14,497 nucleotides of DNA from CAZQGJ01 sp964592905 (GTDB lineage Bacteria; Patescibacteriota; UBA1384; CAYGGE01). Location: the NCBI GenBank assembly GCA_964592905.1, contig CAZQGJ010000020.1, forward strand, positions 1 to 14,497. Reading direction: 5' to 3'. A program made the translations under genes and the position numbers. Every line of letters begins with the position of its first letter. Within the stretch, counting starts at the first letter, position 1. The notes below the pieces were generated by a model. The model searched no databases. It saw only the letters and a list, made by a program, of their open reading frames with translations, and had not been told where the DNA came from. Positions 13,082 through 14,497 of this stretch are shown here, in pieces.

Positions 13082-13411
13082 ATGAATGAAATATTTTATC
13101 GCGCTTGGCACAAGCAGGAAAAACGGATGTATGCTGTGATTGGCATGCATTGGACTGACGAGTGTCCGAGTCAATTGCACCAACTCATTTTACATGGAGA
13201 TCTAAGGGTCAGTCCTGATGAAGTGGTACTGATGCACTACAGCTGCTTAAAAGATAAGAGCGGTGTCTTCATCTATGAGGGTCACATTCTTAAACATCAA
13301 TCTGGCCAAGGTGCTGTGACCTATCAAGACGGCTCATTTCAAATTTCTGGTACGGCCCTGACTTTAATCAATGATCGAGAAGTTATCGGCAATATTTATG
13401 AACAAGCATAA
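13082..13411 (+). CDS. YopX-domain protein, phage type
   Basis: A 109-residue protein with the pattern of the YopX family: NEIFYRAWHKQEKRMYAV at the start, VLMHYSCLKDKSGVFIYEGHILK in the middle, GAVTYQDGSFQI and VIGNIYE at the end. YopX proteins are encoded mostly in prophages and plasmids of Gram-positive hosts; their role is not established. Here it is not within a recognisable prophage: no integrase, capsid or terminase gene lies in the window. ATG 13082 has a weak GGTGG ribosome site 4-5 bases upstream. It overlaps the following kinase-like gene by 14 bases. Base composition looks a little more AT-rich than the minus-strand operons, which may indicate transfer, but this was not computed. 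Confidence 0.85.
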   Translation: MNEIFYRAWHKQEKRMYAVIGMHWTDECPSQLHQLILHGDLRVSPDEVVLMHYSCLKDKSGVFIYEGHILKHQSGQGAVTYQDGSFQISGTALTLINDREVIGNIYEQA

Positions 13412-13943
13412 AGCCTATCGAGTTTGCATCATTGGCAATTCAGGCAGTGGCAAATCAACACTAGCGAAAGTTTTAGGGCGTCAATTAGATGTTCCAGTTT
13501 TTCATCTAGACCGAGAGCTTCTGCACGGTCAATTTGTTGCATATACCAAAAAGGAGCAACTAATTCGTCACGCAGCGCTTATAGCTCAAGAGAATTGGAT
13601 CATCGACGGCGATTACAAAAGCTTCCTATCGCAGAGATTAGAAAGAGCCACAGCCGTTATTTTCTTAGATGTTTCACGCTTTATCACCGTGCCGAGACTT
13701 ATAGCGCGATTTTTTAAAGATTCGCTATTAACAAAAAGCGTGCCGGCTGACGCACGTAACCGAGCAAGTGTCTTCGTATTGAAGAGAACGATTGGCTATA
13801 ATCGTCAAAAGAAGCTTCAATATCTGAGAGAGCTCTGTCTTGATCATCCTCATGCTCAGCTTATTATTCTCAAACCCGGTACCATAGGCAGCTGGCTTGA
13901 AAACATCCTGCTGAAATTAAAAAAGGCCAATCCGGTGGACTGA
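13398..13943 (+). CDS. P-loop NTPase of the FlaR/adenylate-kinase-like family
   Basis: A 181-residue protein from ATG 13398. The Walker A is at 13-21 (GNSGSGKST), followed by LGRQLDVPVFHLDRELLHG, ENWIIDGDYKSFLSQRLERATAVIFLDVSR (Walker B-like) and a C-terminal RNRASVFVLKRTIGYNRQKKLQYL and AQLIILKPGTIGSWLENIL. This order matches proteins annotated as DNA topology modulation protein FlaR, which are relatives of adenylate and shikimate kinases and probably phosphorylate a small molecule; the substrate is unknown. The frame is open back to ATG 13371, but the P-loop usually lies some 10 residues from the start, which favours 13398. The start is inside the YopX gene, so the two are co-translated. 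It ends in a terminator. Confidence 0.85.
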   Translation: MNKHKAYRVCIIGNSGSGKSTLAKVLGRQLDVPVFHLDRELLHGQFVAYTKKEQLIRHAALIAQENWIIDGDYKSFLSQRLERATAVIFLDVSRFITVPRLIARFFKDSLLTKSVPADARNRASVFVLKRTIGYNRQKKLQYLRELCLDHPHAQLIILKPGTIGSWLENILLKLKKANPVD

Positions 13944-13951
13944 CCTTTTTT
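13919..13951. terminator. Bidirectional intrinsic terminator between convergent genes
   Basis: AAAAAAGG (13919-13926) and CCTTTTTT (13944-13951) form the ends of an imperfect hairpin whose middle adds CCA/TGA-side and TCC/GGA pairs with a GGT loop. T-runs follow on both strands, so it can stop the P-loop NTPase transcript and the opposite coiled-coil gene. It includes the NTPase stop codon (13941-13943). A second, less regular hairpin (AGCG...CGCT with inner CCCT/AGGG, 13955-13978) follows at once. Confidence 0.75.
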
Positions 13952-13982
13952 GGCAGCGTTCCCCCTGTCAGGGTCGCTGATT

Positions 13983-14297
13983 TTATGATTTCTTGAGACT
14001 TTGTTGAAAGCTCTCCAGCATTGTCTCAGAGAAAGCCAACTGCCGTTCAAGGCTTTTCTTGGCAGCATTTACGCGTAGCTCATATAGAGCCTCACAGCCT
14101 GGCTGTGTACGGAATCTTTCCGCCTTGGCCTGTTGCAGATTGTAGTTGGCAACCGCCTCCGCGTTGTTCTTAGCGAGTCTGCTTCGCAGCTCACTGACTT
14201 GCGTGTCCTGATAGGCGTGTTGCAGTTGGGCACAGAGCTCGTTGATGAACTCGTCCATACGTGACAGTCTATCCTCGTACTCTTCGGGTAAGCTCAT
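13983..14297 (-). CDS. Small coiled-coil protein, uncharacterised
   Basis: A 104-residue, highly charged and almost wholly helical protein with no membrane segment or signal. It begins MSLPEEYEDRLSRMDEFINELCAQLQ and ends RQLAFSETMLESFQQSLKKS; heptad-like spacing of Leu, Ala and other hydrophobics suggests a coiled coil or helical hairpin. Two Cys are present (near residues 22 and 68). I recognise no family. It is well expressed on paper: a consensus promoter at 14400-14428 and AGGAAC (14302-14307) before ATG 14297. The leader can fold so that this ribosome site is paired. The gene is convergent with the YopX/NTPase pair across a bidirectional terminator. A structural or scaffold role is possible but not shown. 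Confidence 0.7.
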   Translation of the reverse strand: MSLPEEYEDRLSRMDEFINELCAQLQHAYQDTQVSELRSRLAKNNAEAVANYNLQQAKAERFRTQPGCEALYELRVNAAKKSLERQLAFSETMLESFQQSLKKS

Positions 14298-14298
14298 G

Positions 14299-14341
14299 CT
14301 AGTTCCTGACCGTTACGTGGTCCCTCCGCCTTTCGGACTAG
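14299..14341 (-). promoter_or_regulatory. Potential three-way-junction leader covering the ribosome binding site
   Basis: Minus-strand RNA just before ATG 14297 can pair CUAGU (14337-14341) with ACUAG (14299-14303), enclosing two small hairpins, TCCG/CGGA (14325-14337) and GACC/GGTC (14308-14322). The AGGAAC ribosome site is at the closing stem, with two extra CC/GG pairs possible. The helices are short (4-7 bp), so this could be chance. Confidence 0.35.
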
Positions 14342-14360
14342 AATAGTGTTATCATAGGAA

Positions 14361-14386
14361 CAGGGTGAGTGTTTTGCCTTACCCTG
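14361..14386. repeat. Stem-loop in the leader of the coiled-coil gene
   Basis: CAGGGTGAG (14361-14369) and CTTACCCTG (14378-14386) pair over 9 positions (one G-T on the plus strand, one A-C mismatch on the minus strand) with an 8-base loop. It is close to the predicted 5' end of the minus-strand transcript. No T-run follows on either strand, so it is not an ordinary terminator. Confidence 0.5.
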
Positions 14387-14399
14387 ATCTTGACTAGTA

Positions 14400-14428
14400 A
14401 TCATAGCACCTATAGAAGTAAAAGTCAA
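14400..14428 (-). promoter_or_regulatory. Promoter of the coiled-coil protein gene
   Basis: Minus strand -35 TTGACT (14423-14428), 17-base spacer, -10 TATGAT (14400-14405). Start predicted near 14393, giving a leader of about 95 bases. Confidence 0.7.
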
Positions 14429-14470
14429 GGTTCTAACAGACAAGGTGAGTTCTATACTTAATGCGCCAGC

Positions 14471-14492
14471 CTAGATACAATACTGTGTCTAG
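14471..14492. repeat. Inverted repeat at the right window edge
   Basis: CTAGATACA (14471-14479) and TGTGTCTAG (14484-14492) pair over 9 positions with one mismatch or wobble and a 4-base loop. The window ends AAAGG, which could be the ribosome site of a plus-strand gene starting just beyond. Apart from this the last 65 bases hold nothing I can assign. Confidence 0.4.
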
Positions 14493-14497
14493 AAAGG

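Noticed and set aside
14299..14341. tRNA-like cloverleaf
   Set aside because: Only three short helices and about 43 bases, with no T-loop or acceptor end.

Overview
This window looks like a chromosomal segment of an uncultured Gram-positive-type bacterium, probably assembled from a metagenome: a run of exactly 100 Ns at 1322-1421 looks like a scaffold gap. A LytR_C-domain protein, a DUF3048 (YerB-like) protein, a ClpC with a UVR-like linker, LexA and a shortened Rel would fit a Patescibacteria/CPR-like organism or a Firmicutes/Actinobacteria relative. The lineage is inferred from gene content only and is not secure. Standard stop codons are used; TGA is a real stop in tight ATGA overlaps.

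Left and middle, minus strand (about 1-11565), reading right to left. (i) A three-gene operon (11565 to 9942) encodes a small two-helix membrane protein, an endonuclease/exonuclease/phosphatase-fold protein and a histidine phosphatase, joined by ATGA overlaps. (ii) A consensus promoter then drives nusA, clpC and a rel (ppGpp synthetase/hydrolase) gene as one tight operon: transcription elongation, regulated proteolysis and the stringent response together. (iii) hisS has its own promoter and an unusual C-terminal tail encoded by 15-bp tandem repeats. (iv) lexA, with a promoter carrying a directly repeated GTTCG element, overlaps a PAP2-like membrane phosphatase gene. (v) Last come an AbrB/SpoVT-type DNA-binding domain, the gap, a membrane-anchored LytR_C-domain protein and a DUF3048 protein cut by the window edge. 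The AbrB and LytR_C parts may be one protein interrupted by the gap.

Right part (about 11566-14497), mixed strands and more accessory in character. A sigma-70-family factor on the plus strand has a promoter that overlaps the divergent promoter of operon (i), and it ends in a strong intrinsic terminator. After it come a convergent SRPBCC/AHSA1-like gene, an intergenic inverted repeat, a phage-type YopX-domain gene overlapping a FlaR-like P-loop kinase gene, a bidirectional terminator, and a small coiled-coil protein gene with a consensus promoter and a potentially structured leader that could mask its ribosome binding site.

The most notable items are the nusA leader, with three copies of a 7-mer that allow mutually exclusive hairpins; the nusA-clpC-rel arrangement; the repeat-encoded HisRS tail; the possible membrane-tethered AbrB protein at the gap; and the overlapping divergent promoters of the sigma factor. 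No CRISPR array, tRNA, rRNA or insertion sequence was recognised, and no gene-free stretch exceeds 300 bases.
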